DNA from: Alopecurus myosuroides
Lineage: Eukaryota; Streptophyta; Magnoliopsida; Poales; Poaceae
Assembly (NCBI GenBank): GCA_028641055.1
Contig: CM054060.1
Span: 54,214,292-54,278,291, forward strand
DNA: 64,000 nt
Direction: 5' to 3'
The notes under the pieces are model-generated. The model was not told the origin of the DNA. It did no database searches and saw nothing but the letters and a program-made list of their open reading frames with translations. Positions 31,784 through 46,500 of this stretch are shown piece after piece. Numbering within the stretch: position 1 is the stretch's first letter; each line of letters begins with the position of its first letter. Both the position numbers and the translations under genes were made by a program.

Positions 31784-34700
31784 TTTTTTTTTTGATAAAG
31801 GGCTTTATTACTCAAAAGATTCAAGCATTACACCCGGCCTCTGCATCGTAAAATGCACACAGCCGAAATCCGAAACTGAAAATAAACAAGGCGACAATAC
31901 TACAAAACATCCGCTGTAGACCGTCGATGCTATGGAGCCGTAATCCGTAGATCAAGCGGCCATCCATGTGGGATAAAAATATCCCTCGCCACCTGCTCCA
32001 GTCGTGCACATGCCTCCATAAAAAGGTCTCGTAACTCCCCGCACTGTAATGTGGACCACGAACGGAGAATACCTATGCTCCTGAATAGAATCTGTATACG
32101 AGAAAAGTTTTTATCATTGAAAATCTTGTCATTTCTACATAGCCATAGCGACCAAATAACGACAATCGCTCCTATCCTAATAATAGTCTTAAATCGTTTA
32201 TCCACCCCATGTAACAAGTTGCCGAATATATTCGCAACGGAAGTAGGTTGATATAGATTCGAAGCCATTTGGATATCGGACCATATAGAACGCGCAAATA
32301 TGCACTCAAAGAATAAGTGCTTTATTGTCTCATCCTGAGAACAAGAAACACACTTAGAGCTCCCATGCCAATTACGTTTGACAAGATTATCCTTGGTAAG
32401 TATGACCCCCTTACGAAGATACCACGCGAAGATCTTAATCTTCAGTGGCACCTTCATACGCCATACATTTTTGAAGATATCGACTCGCATGTCCGATTGG
32501 ATCATCGCCCTGTACATGGAATCCACCGAGAACAAACCATTCTTAGTGATCATCCAACGAAATTCAACAGCGCCTGGTGTGAGAGTAACCAAAGTTAATC
32601 TACCAACCAGATCTTGCCAAGACGCAAGTCGAGGCCCGAGTAAATCTCGTCTAAACGTAACATTAGGAGGTGATGTTTGCATGACCGTAGCCAGCGTATC
32701 ATCCTTATGTCGCGCTATAGTGTACAAAGCTGGATACTGTTCTCTGAGTGTGGTATTACCTAACCACTTGTCTTCCCAGAACCGTATCTGTGATCCATCC
32801 TTAATCTTAAATACCCCATAGAGAAAAAACTTAGTTTTGTTCGCCATAAGTCCAGCCCAAAAGTGTGAATCACCTGGTTTCCACATAACCTGTGATATCG
32901 CTTTTGAGCCTATGTATTTTCGTTTGAGGAGGGTCTGCCATATGCCATCTTCGGTCAGTAGTTTATAAATCCATTTACCAAGTAGGGCTAAATTCTTGAC
33001 TTGGAGGTCATGAATACCTAGCCCCCCCTGATCTCTTGGACGACAAACTACATCCCATCTGGCCAATCGATATTTCTTTTTCTCATTGTCACCCTGACAA
33101 AAGAATCTTGATCGGAAATAATCCAATTTTTTAAGACTCCTTTCGGTAATTGGAAGAATGATATCATATACAGAACCATATTAGTAAGGACTGAATTAAT
33201 GAGTACCAGTCGTCCACCCAGTGACAATAATTTTCCTTTCCAACTCGCTAGCCTTTTCTGCAGACGCTCTTCAACTTGAACCCATTCTGCATTAGTCAAT
33301 CTCCTGTAATGCATTGGTATTCCCAAATACTTAATAGGAAACTGACCTTGCTTGCAACCGAATAGTTCGGTATACTGTGCAACTGCATCTTGGGCCTCGC
33401 AAAGCAGAACAATTCACTTTTGTGGAAATTGATTTTTAATCCGGATAATCGCTCGAACGCTGAAAGAATTAATTTCAGATTCGTCGCTTTCTCCAAAACA
33501 TGTTCCATAAAGAGAATTGTATCATCTGCATATTGAAGGATAGACAATCCCCCATCGACTAGATGTGGAATTACTCCCTCAATAAGACCATTTTCCTTGG
33601 CTCGATCAATCATGATTGCTAACATATCTGCCACAATATTAAATAATACGGGCGATAGCGGATCACCTTGTCTCAAGCCTTTCTTAGTTTGGAAGTATCG
33701 GCCAACATCATCATTGACTTTGATAGCCACGCTACCTCCAACTACGAAGCTGCGAACGAGAGTACACCACTCCTACGAAAATCCTTTCATTCTCAGAGTC
33801 TGTTGCAGAAACTTCCAGTTCACCTTATCATAGGCCTTTTCAAAGTATATTTTAAGAATTACCCCATTAAGCTTTTTCGTGTGCAACTCATGTACGGTTT
33901 CGTGTAAAGTCACGACTCCATCAAGTATATTCCTACCCTGCATAAAAGCAGTCTGGGTAGGTTTTACCACATGATTCGCCACTGAATTTAGCCTAATAGT
34001 TGCAAACTTTGTAAAGATTTTGAAACTAACATTAAGAAGGCAGATTGGTCGATACTGTTGTATCCTTTCCGCGTTCGAAACCTTAGGTAACAAAATGATT
34101 TCCCCAAAATTAAGACGATACAGCTCCAGATGTCCACTCTGTAAGGAACCAAACATTTCTATGAGATCATGTTTAATGATCTCCCAGAAATGCTGATAGA
34201 ACTCCGCCGGACAACCATCTGGGCCAGGTGCCTTATTATATTCCATTTGGAATATCGCCTTCTTTATCTCCTCTTCAGTGAAGGGAGCATTAAGGAAAGC
34301 GTTTTCTTCCATGGAAACTTGAGGAATATCATCTGTGCGGCTCTCATCCATGGTAATATTGCCCATTTCAGGAGCCCCAAACAGATCTTTATAGAACTTT
34401 GTGATATAGGCCTTGAGAAACTCTTGTCCCTCGATGAGACCTTCATCCTGCTGGAGACATTCAATCCTTTTTTTCCTATGTCTGCCATTGGCAACATCAT
34501 GGAAATACCGAGTATTCGAGTCTCCTTCAAGAATGAATTGAGCTTTCGATCTCTGATACCATTTGAGTTCCTCTTCTCGCAACATTTGTGCTATTTTTGC
34601 ATTGGATTGACTTTTAAGTTCAACCTCTTGCGTAGATAGCAACCTAGTTTCAGCGAGTCGGTCTAACTCATCGATAATGGAACAAAGATGCTCTTTCTTC

Positions 34701-35224
34701 TTCTTAAGCATTTCGGTCGTGTGTCTCGCCCAACCACGGAGATATTTACGCAAATTGCGCATTTTATTATTCCATCTCCGTATTGGGTTATCCCCCAAGA
34801 CCTGTGTTAGCCATACTTTCTTAACTAGTCCATCAAAACCATCGCGAAAAAACCATCCTAGTTCAAATTTGAACTGTGTCTGGCTTTTTGGTATTGATGT
34901 GCCAGTTGAGAGAAGCAGGGGGCATGGTCCGATAGAGACTCAATACGTTCTAGAGCACGTACCATTACCAAAGGGAACTTATCCTCCCAGTCGGTACTCA
35001 TTAATACGCGATCTAGTTTTTCGTATGTAGGCTCCGGCAGACTATTTGCCCAGGTGAACTGTCGTCCGGACATGTAAACCTCTCTCAAATCCAGGCTATC
35101 AATGAGAACGTTGAACAAGAAAGGCCAATGACCATCAAACCGTCTTCGGCTTTTCTCCTGTGGGAATCTTAGCAAATTAAAATCACCACCAATTAGAATT
35201 TGATGTGGATTATTATTAGCCAGG
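31784..35224 (-). pseudogene. Unit 1: 3' half of a LINE (endonuclease C-terminus, reverse transcriptase, zf-RVT)
   Basis: The poly-A tail (T run at 31784-31793) marks the 3' end. Reading leftwards from 35224: the end of an APE-type endonuclease (GGDFN, QFTWAN, DRVL, SDHAP), an RT with KAPGPDG, RQGDPLSPVLFN and YADD, then the C-terminal zf-RVT block (FAWYLRKG, CxxC, HLFFEC). Disablements shared with unit 2 are a TAG after MKGFS (33773-33775) and a frameshift near 33130. Two single-base losses near 33395 and 34918 are private to this copy. The 5' side is cut by the solo LTR. Confidence 0.9.
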
Positions 35225-36279
35225 TGATGCATGTAAAATGCATAGATGAATTTTGCATATTATCACATGGTTTTCTATTACATATTGCATCATATAAGGG
35301 TATAATTCAATGTTTTATAGTATTTTGGGTTAAATTACAAAGTCCCCCAACTTTTATGGAATTAATCCTGCTTGTCAGAAATCCCGTTTTCTATATTTTT
35401 GACATTTCAGGGGGCAAACTTCCGCGAAATCACCTGAAAATCTGCGGGGGTCATTTTCTTGGAAGGAGAAGACTTGCGGGCGAAGGATCCACGAGAATTG
35501 GGAAAGGAGGACCAAAAGAGGACCCTCCACGCGGCCAGATTCCTTGGCCGCATGAGAGGCCCCCTTTTGGCCCCGGTGGCCCCAATTCCTTCCATCTTCG
35601 ACTTAACGACTCCGTCTTGACCTAAAACCGGCTATAAAAAGGGTCCCCCGTACCCTTACGGGGAGGAGCGCCACCGAAACAGAGACATGGACTTCCAGAT
35701 TGGAGGGGGAAAACTCCGGCGGGGCGCCGCCGGTGTGATCTCCTACCCCTCCAACGTCATCACCATCGACATCTCCATGAAGAGGGAGTAGTCTACCCCA
35801 GGGCTATGGGTTTATGGAAGTAGCACTTGTATCTCTCTCTCTATGTGCTTCACTAATTAGATCCGTATGAGCTGCCTCACATGATTACGGGCACCGTTGT
35901 AATTCCTATGTGGTGGATCTTTTCTATGAGTTATTGAATCTGAGATTGCAATTGTTTCTCTTGAGTTATTTGAGCAGATGTATCTTATGTACCCCGTTCT
36001 TATTTGCTAGCTTTGATCAATCTAGTTCTTGAGAGCGTGTGTGGGGTGATGGGTGCATTAGTTGGAGTAACGGGGGGTGGCTAGTGTTGTGAAAGTGACA
36101 GAAGTTCAGCGATCCACTTAGGTTTTGTTAAACCTTTCTTAGTTACCTCACTAGGGATAAAAAGGAGTACCTTGTTACCGGGGATTTGAAGTGACACTAA
36201 TAAATCTCCATGACTAGATCTAGCAAGTTCTTACTTCAACTTCATGTCACATTGCTTAAAGCTATACTCTGGCTTTTCC
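35225..36279 (+). repeat. Unit 1: first 1055 bp of the solo LTR, cut by the duplication breakpoint
   Basis: Starts TGATGCATGTAAAATGCAT after CCAGG (35220-35224), as the full solo LTR does at 46981. A TATA box (TATAAAAA, 35633-35640) is present. The LTR stops at the junction with unit 2 rather than at its own terminus. Confidence 0.9.
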
Positions 36280-39200
36280 TTACGCCATTGCACCGGTCGT
36301 GTTATTGGGAGTCCTAGTATAGTATGACCATTTCCATCAAGAATGTGAAATTATCATGCTCTCATAGAAATGCAATTAGTCACTTTACCATCCAAATAGG
36401 ATCAAGTATTCAACCTCAAGATCAAGTCTTCAAATAGAAAATATTTGCATAAAATATCCAAAAGAATACTTGGATTCCCTCTCAGTATCCAATAGTAGTA
36501 TTCAACACAAATATTTGCATTCCCTCTCAATATCGAATATCATGTGAGTTTGGTGTTCAAAAGAATATAATTCCAATTCTACCAATGCATACATCCAAAT
36601 GGAGCCTTTGTTAAGTTTTTTACTTTATAGGATTTTTTAACCACGGGGTTCATTTTATACTCTACAAATTTGTATAAATACACTCGAAACTTCTATTTCA
36701 GACATTTGTTGGATCGTAGTCTTTACATATCTTAACAATAAATACTTATAAATTCTATTGATTATGCATTGTATGGAACATATTTAGAGAACATTTTTTT
36801 ACGAAATACTACTTAGTATCTTTCAATTAATTCATTACAAATGAAAAACCAATATTCTAATACTGTTGGTTATGCAACGTATAGAAAATTATACTTATAA
36901 TAATATAACATGCTAAAAAATGAGATCCAACGAAGTATAAAATTTCGGTATAAATTTTATTCATTTTTATTTTCCCTTTATCCCATGAAACTCGAATTGA
37001 AGAGACGAATCCATAGCCGGATAGGGATCCCAAGAGACAAGACCATAGCTAGACAGCAAACTCCTAGGTGGATCGCAAACTCAGGCAAAGAAGCCATTGC
37101 GTAGACATCTTGGAGATCCGGTACGCCGCGATTCCACGATATATAACGTTTGTCGAGCGTTTTGTCCTCGAAAAACACCTCCGATGCAGCCCTCTTCTTG
37201 CACCCTCCATGGCCGAGCTAGTTGGTCCAGTTCATGGCCCCGGGGGGAGAAATTGATAGTGCGGAGAGTGCCATCGCAGTCAGGATACATATATAGTATA
37301 AGATTGGTCCTTTCATACATTGTAGGAGCTCTTTTTATACATTACATCAGAGGTCCTATTAGGGAAAGGTGATAAATTGGTCCTTTCAACATGGACATTC
37401 TTGGCATAGTCAACAATATGGCTAGAACAAGAAGAATGTGAGTAATTTAGTCTCTATAGATAGAAATGAACAAAGCAGATGTTATATTTTATTTTTGTAA
37501 TATGCTCATGTGGTGGCTTCTTGATTTGAAGCTGAATCGCAAGCTGAATCCCCGTGTAGTTAAAGAGTTGGAAGATAGGATTCTGTTCTGTCCTGTTCAA
37601 TTTCATCAGCTTCGGGGGCAAATAGAGTGTGCCAATGGTCGATATTTGAGAATGCGAGCTCTTTGGTGTCAAAGGTGCAAATCAGATCTTAGGTATGACT
37701 TTTGTTTTTGTTTACATTTTGTCTTGAGAATAAATGGTTGGAGTTTACTTTGACTAAAAGATTTAATCTTCTCAGCCTAAATACTATACATGAAAGGCTC
37801 TACAATTAGATAACATCTTAGAATCACTTTCTAATTTAATTTTGTACAACATTGCTTTGTGTTCTCTAAACTGAATTAATGTTTATGCATTTTTTATGAT
37901 AAAGAATCGCTTTTAAATTGTTTGATATGATTTTACAGAGTATAAACAGAAAGCAAACTAGAGTAGAAGCACATCAGTTTATATAATGTACCTCAGTTAT
38001 GCACTTGTTATTCTCATGTCACTCCATCCATTGTTACCTAAGCCGAGTTATGTACTTATTCTCATGTCAACATCACTAAGGAATCGACACACGTATTATT
38101 GCATGTGATATCTTTGTCGTCTACCTTATTGAAGTTCTGCCAAGACGCCTGGTAGAAATTCTCCCATGGTTTGGTCATTTTTCTCGTTGAATCATTATGT
38201 TCGGTGCCCCATGCGGGTGGTTCCCTAGATCCTCTCCCGACAGGCTCGCATCGCCCCTGTGTGGGCAGTCGGGCCAAATTCTAGCTCACCGCCTTCGCCT
38301 CCCCTCCTCCTACCCCCTCCCGGCCACATTCGGCGGCTAGGCACGTGCGGTGCCGGCGGCGGCCGGCCCTCTTCTACCCGACGCGTGGGATCCTGAGCAC
38401 GGCGGCGGTTCCATAGGCGAAGGTGCTCTTCGGACTGGCTGCGGTCCGGCGAGCTGCGGGTGGTCTTTGTCGCGGTGGCGCGGCTGTTTGGTGCCGGGGA
38501 GCCGTGGCGCATGGTCTGGGCGCGAGCAGCTGGTCGCCGGTGTACGTGTAGCTGTGCTCTCCAACTCAGATCTAGGCCTGAGTGGGCCCTATATGAGCTT
38601 GGGCGGGCCGCACGAGCGTGGTGATGGCACCCCCGGTGAACGGAGTAGTAGGGGTCCATGCAAGGGTTGGCCAGGCCAGTAAGGGGCTAGTGTGCTCTGC
38701 TGCTGCATCCAGTCAACTATGGCCTTCTGGCGGTAGAGGCAGGTCCCTCCCGCGTGCCACTATACTGCTGACCTTCGTCGAGGTTTCTTCTATCTGGATC
38801 TATCATCCTCGCGACATGGGCCACTGTGAGACGACGAAGATGATTGCAAAATCGTGGTGGCGTGCGTTGGTGGACGGCATGATTGGTGGAGTTTTTTTGG
38901 AGCGTCCGGGGGTGTGGTATTTTGGAGGCCAGGAGAAATCCACGTCGTCTCCTTCCTGAAGGGCGTCGACTACTTCTTTTCCACCCCAAAGTACCAGGGG
39001 AAACCCTAGGACACGTTCCAAGGGAATCCATGGAACTGTCCAGGCAGCAACGACGTCGTTGTCGTTCCCTTCTTGGAGGTGCTGCATGGTACGAGACGTC
39101 TCAGAGTGCTAGGAGCGGGGTGGAAATTCCTAGGAGGGCGCAACGGTTGCGAGTCATCTCTGTTTTGTGAACCGCCGATGTCGATGTTGTTTCTCTTCTT

Positions 39201-42129
39201 TGTTCTTTTCGATTTCTTTTGGGCATGTTGTTGTGCTATTTTTTCCCAGCAGTGGTCTTTCAGTTGTATCGGTTGGTTGTTATATTAATATAGCGGGACA
39301 AAAGCCTATCTCATGGAATCATTTTGCTCCCGTTCAGGTCATGTTAAAATGTTGTTTCACTTGGACCTCGCGCGCGCGTGTGTGTGTATACATACAATGT
39401 TGCGTAGTGCTCGATTGCATATAGAAGTGGATATAAAGCTCCAAGTTTTCTCTTTGCTGACAATGCTTTGTAGTTCTGTCAAGATTTGGTGTTTATCGTG
39501 ATCGAATCAATAAGTTCCTGTTCAGGCCATGTTAAACGGATTGCATATAGAAGTGGGATATAAGCCATCTTCGTTGACATTTCTTTTGACATTGTTCGTA
39601 TGAGTTTTATGTGAACTGCGAATATTATTATGGAAGAGAATTGCACTTAGTTTGTTTTTTTGGTACAGTTTGGTAATGGCTTAGAATTTTTATTTCCAAT
39701 ATTGCCATTGTTTTGTCGTTAGATGTACGATAACAACTGTAATATATTTGGTTCTTGCTTTGCTTGTTCACTAGAACATCTTTTTGAGTCGTTCCTATCT
39801 TGTATATGTTCATATAATATTGTGAACTGCATTAACTTTAACTCCAGCCAGTAAATCTGTCTATCCAGTAGTTCGGTATGGAGAAACATAACTCTACGAA
39901 CATGACGTAAATTTGTGGCTCCCGAGCAGCACCCTATCGTGAATGTTGGACGCTCCGCGGACATGTGTGTGTGTGGGTCTTACCCTGTGCAGGTGCGCCC
40001 AGCATTTATTTGGGGAAAACAGAGTGCCATAGAGAGATCTGTACAATCGGGACTCTTTTCTTGCAACACTTTGTACACTCATGGATTGAAAAGGCGTCAT
40101 CGAGGAAGAACATGGACAGTGAGCCTAGCTCTCTGCCCGCAAAAACCAAAGGGAAGAAGAATAGGAACGCTAGTAACCGATTCGGGCAATTGTATGGATG
40201 CAGCTGATGACAGCGAGTAAGAAATTGTCATCATAACTCTTAATTACGTAATTCTAATTTGCGATTCCTTGTGAAGAAGGGGAGATGGAGGATGAATTTC
40301 TGTATTTGAATTCGGAATCCACCTTTGACCACCTTGGTGCCTGCCGAGATTCCACCACTGATGTCCACTATGGTATCAGAGTCATATAGTTTTGTGGGAG
40401 AGCATCTAGTTGAGAGTTGTTCAAACAGATGAGAACGGACAAGCAAGTTGTGGAAAATATTTGGATCCCTAATATTTATTGTTGTATTGCGGTGGCCTCG
40501 TGGGGTATATAAGGGGTACAAAACTTGGAGGACAAGAAGGCCATGACTTGGATTACATGACAAACTCTTGCTTGTCTATGTCTTCACACCAACATAAAGA
40601 TTTTCCTTTAAAAACTCACTTTTCAAGTGCTATAGCAGTTGTAGCATGATGATATAAATTTTATGTACTTGGAGATTGAATAATAATCAAATATTATTGT
40701 CTCTAGTGCATATCTCCAACATTTTTATCCATGTTTAAATTGTATCTTTGTAATGAAAATGATGATATAAACCAGCAGTGAACGAAATTCTATCCTAATA
40801 TACTGCCACATTTTGTACGAAGCTATTAAATCTTAGATGATTGAATTTTTTTGTTCAGTACTAGCAAAAAGAATCTACAATTTGAATTCACGGGAAAATA
40901 TAGTTAATATACCACGGAATACATACAATATTAACATTATAATCGAGTAAATCTAAAAAAAACATTATAACCGAGTGGCATCTACAATACGATATGGTAG
41001 AAACGAAAATCAGTCTGAAGTTATTTTGAAAATTGCAAGATAGAGATGATCTTCGTCGTTGGACCGATGGCACAAGATTTCATATATGATGGACCATGGT
41101 CTAAAAATAGAATTTCAACCAAGAGACACGGGGTGGTGAGTGCTCTTACCCAAATTTGTCTTAGCAGGGATTCTTTTTCTTCTGGTGAACCACATGATTT
41201 GCTGAAAGAAGGCCACAAAATTCTACTGGAAAAATGCAGTCAAAGAATGCCAAGATATTCTAGAGAAAAAATGTAGTCAACGGGCAAGCCTTGTTATAAA
41301 TCTACTCAGTTAGATCATTGGATAAAGTAGACGGGAGAGAATACGTTTGGTAACGCAGTTCATTACACAAGGCCAACATCTGCGGGGCATGCTTAACGTG
41401 CTCTCCTCCCCATGTACTAATCAAAGCACCGTCGAACACAAGCCCACCTTGGTGCACAAACACATCAAATTACGGAGCCACGCCGGTCCGGCACCCCCGC
41501 CATGGGTGCCCGACTGTCCTCTCTACTCGATCTTATGTCTATCTACTTTTTATCTTGTCTATTTGGCTACCACGGTGACTATACATATTTGGTCAAGGTG
41601 ACAAGTGTTCAACTCCAAAACATAACCTAATCCAAGTCCAATTGTGGCCTATACGCATGTTCGTCACAAACTCTAACAACCACCGCGGTTGCTCTCCTTG
41701 ACGCCGTGGCATTTGAGGAAGAGAGCCCGGTTCTGAATTCTTCAGCTTCAGCTGCCTCATGACGGCTTGATCCTGGAGGAATTGTAAAATAAATTTAGCA
41801 CGGAAGACTAGTTTTACTTTTAACATCATCAACGGATAATACCGAACTTTCCAGTTGAACCGACTTTGAGCCCCGCAAAAGTTTGCTCGGACGATGTCCT
41901 CAACCTCTATGGCGTCAAGCAAACTTTTAAGTCTTGCAAAGTTGGGACTTTTGGAGTCTCGTCTCGTTGGGGATGATGGTGCCAAAACTCTCCACACGTG
42001 ATGGTGTAGAGGGAATGTGAAGACGAAAGAGGAGGGCCGGGACGTGTGCTAAACTTGTGTGTGATGGTTTTGATAACACCTCGCCTGAAACACCAAGTGG
42101 AAGGTGTGATGTAGCACAACATCAAATTT
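36280..42129. other. Unit 2: anonymous sequence including the GC-rich relic
   Basis: Second copy of 24559-30364, with the GC-rich relic at about 38190-39310. No gene supported. Confidence 0.4.
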
Positions 42130-42480
42130 CACTCAGTCGTGAAACCAAGGTTATCGAACTACTATGAATATAAGTCTTGAGTGAGTTCTGTAGTAACCTC
42201 CGTTATGATCTAGGAAGGTTTTTAAGCTTCCCTCCTTGCCGAACACAAAATATTAGACGTATAGTGTGGAAGATATGGTGTGAACAAGTAAATTAAAAAT
42301 GGACAACAAGGTAGCAATAGTAAAATACAGGTAAAAAAGGTTGTGATCAATATAAAATAATGACTAGTGGAGATAGTTTCACTAGTGTTCTCTCTCCAAG
42401 GATAATAAAGCATGTTGGTTATATTAATTACAGCTATGCAACTAGCAAAACTAGAAACAAGTATATGAAACAAGAAAGTT
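42130..42480 (-). repeat. Unit 2: relic of an Athila-like LTR
   Basis: Second copy of the relic at 30365-30720, with the same TTAGACGTATAGTGTGGAA landmark at 42254. Confidence 0.6.
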
Positions 42481-43551
42481 TATGGCTATATTTATGTAAG
42501 AATTACGCCAAAGATATAAAGACCATTATTAAGACCACATATTTAACTAATGTTCCAGTTCGAGAGCACATTTACTCTAGTTGTAAACAGCAAATTTGGC
42601 CAACAACGTTTTCTGATTCCTTTTACTGATAAAAAAAGCAAACGTGTCTAGCCACAAGCTCCACGACTGACCTTGCCCTCCCACGATCTGAGCTACATGC
42701 TTGACTTCCTACAAACTAGCTGATCGCAACCATCAGGTGAGCTAAGTCAAAGCTGAAAAAAATCTAACCGAAAAAACTTCTAACATACAAAACTGAAATT
42801 GTCGGGAAGCGACACCTACACTGCAGAAATTTAGAGATAGGAGAGGGAAATAGGGTTTAAGCCAACATGGGCATCCGTCGACTAGAGAGGCCTCAACACC
42901 GTCGGCGGTATGGACACCGTTTCTGTGTACCCCGTGGGTGTGCGCCCCCGTAAATCCCACCCAGAGGAAGAAGATGACCACATTGCTGCAGCTGCTGCTG
43001 ACCCGGAATCCTCTATCGTCAAGCAGATAGAAATGCTATCTGTCTATCAATGCTGACTTTCTAGAATTCAGTCCAAGGTTATAATATATTTTCTCATGGT
43101 GAGCTATCATATTTGTGTCTCTTCTATCACCCGCTATTACTATAATGAGCAACAACAAGACGAGTGCAATTTTCAACTACTTGTTGTTGTTCCAATGTTA
43201 TCAATCCATCCAGCTTTGCTTGCGGTTAATTGTCATGTAGGCATATCTTGTATTTTCTTTGCTGAGTGTAATATACATGACTAAAACTTCGTGTCATCGC
43301 TCGTTGTGTTTACACCGTCGAAGGATAAGACGAGGGAAATTTTTATCCAACATATGTGAAAACGGCTGCACTTCCATAGCCGACCTTGATTGCTAGTTTC
43401 ATCTTTTTATGTTTTTATATAATCTTGCGGCTGCATGCATCTTAATCATGTGGAGTACCTTGTAATGCTCGAATGTTTTAAATATTAAAGTACCCTTTGC
43501 TGGAAAAAAGCTTGGCCTTATTTTTTTTTTTGAGGGAAAGCTTGGCCGTAG
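42481..43551. other. Unit 2: anonymous sequence and a micro-insertion
   Basis: Second copy of 30721-31783. The AAAGCTTGGCC direct repeat lies at 43507-43517 and 43537-43547. Confidence 0.4.
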
Positions 43552-46500
43552 TTTTTTTTTTTTGATAAAGGGCTTTATTACTCAAAAGATTCAAGCATTA
43601 CACCCGGCCTCTGCATCGTAAAATGCACACAGCCGAAATCCGAAACTGAAAATAAACAAGGCGACAATACTACAAAACATCCGCTGTAGAGCCGTAATCC
43701 GTAGATCAAGCGGCCATCCATGTGGGATAAAAATATCCCTCGCCACCTGCTCCAGTCGTGCACATGCCTCCATAAAAAGGTCTCGTAACTCCCCGCACTG
43801 TAATGTGGACCACGAACGGAGAATACCTGTGCTCCTGAATAGAATCTGTATACGAGAAAAGTTTTTATCATTGAAAATCTTGTCATTTCTACATAGCCAT
43901 AGCGACCAAATAATGACAATCGCTCCTATCCTAATAATAGTCTTAAATCGTTTATCCACCCCATGTAACAAGTTGCCGAATATATTCGCAACGGAAGTAG
44001 GTTGATATAGATTCGAAGCCATTTGGATAGCGGACCATATAGAACGCGCAAATATGCACTCAAAGAATAAGTGCTTTATTGTCTCATCCTGAGAACAAGA
44101 AACACACTTAGAGCTCCCATGCCAATTACGTTTGACAAGATTATCCTTGGTAAGTATGACCCCCTTACGAAGATACCACGCGAAGATCTTAATCTTCAGT
44201 GGCACCTTCATACGCCATACATTTTTGAAGATATCGACTCGCATGTCCGATTGGATCATCGCCCTGTACATGGAATCCACCGAGAACAAACCATTCTTAG
44301 TGATCATCCAACGAAATTCAACAGCGCCTGGTGTGAGAGTAACCAAAGTTAATCTACCAACCAGATCATGCCAAGACGCAAGTCGAGGCCCGAGTAAATC
44401 TCGTCTAAACGTAACATTAGGAGGTGATGTTTGCATGACCGTAGCCAGCGTATCATCCTTATGTCGCGCTATAGTGTACAAAGCTGGATACTGTTCTCTG
44501 AGTGTGGTATTACCTAACCACTTGTCTTCCCAGAACCGTATCTGTGATCCATCCTTAATCTTAAATACCCCATAGCGAAAAAACTTAGTTTTGTTCGCCA
44601 TAAGTCCAGCCCAAAAGTGTGAATCACCTGGTTTCCACATAACCTGTGATATCGCTTTTGAGCCTATGTATTTTCGTTTGAGGAGGGTCTGCCATATGCC
44701 ATCTTCGGTCAGTAGTTTATAAATCCATTTACCAAGTAGGGCTGAATTCTTGACTTGGAGGTCATGAATACCTAGCCCCCCCTGATCTCTTGGACGACAA
44801 ACTACATCCCATCTGGCCAATCGATATTTCTTTTTCTCATTGTCACCCTGACAAAAGAATCTTGATCGGAAATAATCCAATTTTTTAAGACTCCTTTCGG
44901 TAATTGGAAGAATGATATCATATACAGTACCATATTAGTAAGGACTGAATTAATGAGTACCAGTCGTCCACCCAGTGAAAATAATTTTCCTTTCCAACTC
45001 GCTAGCCTTTTCTGCAGACGCTCTTCAACTTGAACCCATTCTGCATTAGTCAATCTCCTGTAATGCATTGGTATTCCCAAATACTTAATAGGAAACTGAC
45101 CTTGCTTGCAACCGAATAGTTCGGTATACTGTGCAACTGCATCTTGGGCCTCGCCAAAGCAGAACAATTCACTTTTGTGGAAATTGATTTTTAATCCGGA
45201 TAATCGCTCGAACGCTGAAAGAATTAATTTCAGATTCGTCGCTTTCTCCAAAACATGTTCCATAAAGAGAATTGTATCATCTGCATATTGAAGGATAGAC
45301 AATCCCCCATCGACTAGATGTGGAATTACTCCCTCAATAAGACCATTTTCCTTGGCTCGATCAATCATGATTGCTAACATATCTGCCACAATATTAAATA
45401 ATACGGGCGATAGCGGATCACCTTGTCTCAAGCCTTTCTTAGTTTGGAAGTATCGGCCAACATCATCATTGACTTTGATAGCCACGCTACCTCCAACTAC
45501 GAAGCTGCGAACGAGAGTACACCACTCCTACGAAAATCCTTTCATTCTCAGAGTCTGTTGCAGAAACTCCCAGTTCACCTTATCATAGGCCTTTTCAAAG
45601 TATATTTTAAGAATTACCCCATTAAGCTTTTTCGTGTGCAACTCATGTACGGTTTCGTGTAAAGTCACGACTCCATCAAGTATATTCCTACCCTGCATAA
45701 AAGCAGTCTGGGTAGGTTTTACCACATGATTCGCCACTGAATTTAGCCTAATAGTTGCAAACTTTGTAAAGATTTTGAAACTAACATTAAGAAGGCAGAT
45801 TGGTCGATACTGTTGTATCCTTTCCGCGTTCGAAACCTTAGGTAACAAAATGATTTCCCCAAAATTAAGACGATACAGCTCCAGATGTCCACTCTGTAAG
45901 GAACCAAACATTTCTATGAGATCATGTTTAATGATCTCCCAGAAATGCTGATAGAACTCCGCCGGACAACCATCTGGGCCAGGTGCCTTATTATATTCCA
46001 TTTGGAATATCGCCTTCTTTATCTCCCCTTCAGTGAAGGGAGCATTAAGGAAAGCGTTTTCTTCCATGGAAACTTGAGGAATATCATCTGTGCGGCTCTC
46101 ATCCATGGTAATATTGCCCATTTCAGGAGCCCCAAACAGATCTTTATAGAACTTTGTGATATAGGCCTTGAGAAACTCTTGTCCCTCGATGAGACCTTCA
46201 TCCTGCTGGAGACATTCAATCCTTTTTTTCCTATGTCTGCCATTGGCAACATCATGGAAATACCGAGTATTCGAGTCTCCTTCAAGAATGAATTGAGCTT
46301 TCGATCTCTGATACCATTTGAGTTCCTCTTCTCGCAACATTTGTGCTATTTTTGCATTGGATTGACTTTTAAGTTCAACCTCTTGCGTAGATAGCAACCT
46401 AGTTTCAGCGAGTCGGTCTAACTCATCGATAATGGAACAAAGATGCTCTTTCTTCTTCTTAAGCATTTCGGTCGTGTGTCTCGCCCAACCACGGAGATAT

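Larger units (their letters stand above)
24559..36279. repeat. Tandem segmental duplication, unit 1 (11,721 bp)
   Basis: The sequence from TTACGCCATTGCACC at 24559 recurs collinearly from 36280. Unit 1 ends inside a solo LTR at 36279, where CTTTTCC is followed by the start of unit 2. By eye the two units are about 98-99 % identical. It contains anonymous DNA, a GC-rich relic, an LTR relic, the LINE 3' half and 1055 bp of the solo LTR. Confidence 0.93.
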